A stretch of 64,000 bases of DNA from Chlorops oryzae. Taxonomy: Eukaryota > Arthropoda > Insecta > Diptera > Chloropidae. Below the pieces are notes generated by a model. That model searched no databases. It worked only from the letters and a program-made list of their open reading frames with translations, and had not been told where the DNA came from. Made by a program: the position numbers and the translations under genes. The DNA lies in contig CM035807.1 of assembly GCA_020466095.1 (NCBI GenBank), positions 14,238,094-14,302,093 of the forward strand. Direction: 5' to 3'. This document shows, piece by piece, positions 63,520 to 64,000 of this stretch; position 1 is the first letter of the stretch, and every line of letters begins with the position of its first letter.

Positions 63520-64000
63520 CTGTAAATTAGATTAGACAATCAGTTTGAATTTATTGAACTGCTCGACAAGGACTTTCAACCGTGCTCTTAAAAAAAAAAA
63601 TAAAAATAAAATAAAAAAAAATAAAATAAATAATAATATAATGTATATATAGTATGTATAACGAAAATTGTTGTCTGTAAAGTTTAGTTTAGTGACGATA
63701 AATTACTTTAACGTCATAAAAAATATTTTCTATTTTTAAAATTTGTCCTTGTCTTTTACGTCGTTGAAGTTATCCCTATGCAAAAATCAAAAAATTGAGA
63801 TAATCACTTTTCCGCGACTTTTCAAGAACATCTCTTTGAGCTACCAGGTTGCTATCATAGTTTACAATATTGAGCAAATAATTGTATATCCTTTAAAATA
63901 TAGCTTCTAGCGTTATAACTCGATTCCTTTTTGTGAATAATTTAAATTTAAAAAAAAAATTTTTTAATTTTTTTTTATTTAAAAAATTAAAAAAAAAAAA
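63520..64000 (-). other. intron upstream of the tyrosine-motif exon
   Basis: AT-rich with long A/T runs (63590-63625 and 63950-64000). No exon is seen. It continues past the window. Confidence 0.6.

Overview
The window is 64 kb of AT-rich insect nuclear DNA. The coding exons are those of a higher fly (Diptera, Cyclorrhapha). They match Drosophila and human families closely, but the introns and spacers are much larger and more transposon-rich than in Drosophila melanogaster. A non-drosophilid acalyptrate fly such as a tephritid is my inference; nothing in the sequence names a species. There is a 100-base run of N at 53454-53553.

Layout. Positions 1-31.1 kb hold the 3' part of puckered (puc), the JNK phosphatase: one exon at 1308-1532, an intron of about 27.4 kb, and a last exon from 28962. 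That intron is the main accessory region. It holds a roughly 5 kb direct duplication (5397-10774 and 11194-16094), a second set of diverged repeats (18690-22380), a Tc1-like relic, several foldback elements, and an unusual number of AP-1 sites. The gap from 31.1 to 33.5 kb is made of mobile-element pieces and includes a fragment of the PI4KIIIalpha gene. A KH-domain DEAD-box helicase of the DDX43 type (33528-37710, +) converges on the DNA primase large subunit (38414-40126, -), with a short Helitron between them. FBXO11 (42802-47910, +) is followed by a repeat-rich spacer with the assembly gap. Then come a KCTD3/SHKBP1-type BTB gene (55648-58944, +) and the last exon of a tyrosine-motif-rich protein on the minus strand (62456-63519) that continues past the window.

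The genes are not an operon and have unrelated jobs: JNK feedback, RNA remodelling, replication priming, ubiquitin ligation, and receptor/channel adaptor roles. The clearest regulatory readings are the AP-1 sites in the puc intron, which fit its known JNK/AP-1 feedback, and E2F plus DRE-like sites just upstream of the primase start.

The most interesting structures are: (a) the AP-1 site cluster; (b) a terminal-inverted-repeat element that seems to carry a PI4KIIIalpha exon fragment; (c) a TA-flanked MITE with a precise empty site in the sister duplicate; (d) a small foldback family with two opposed 129-bp copies; (e) two hAT-type MITEs with perfect 8-bp target duplications; (f) a minimal Helitron. 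Two conserved genes, puc and FBXO11, each carry a single-base frame break. Together with the blended look of one repeat copy, this raises the question of assembly errors.
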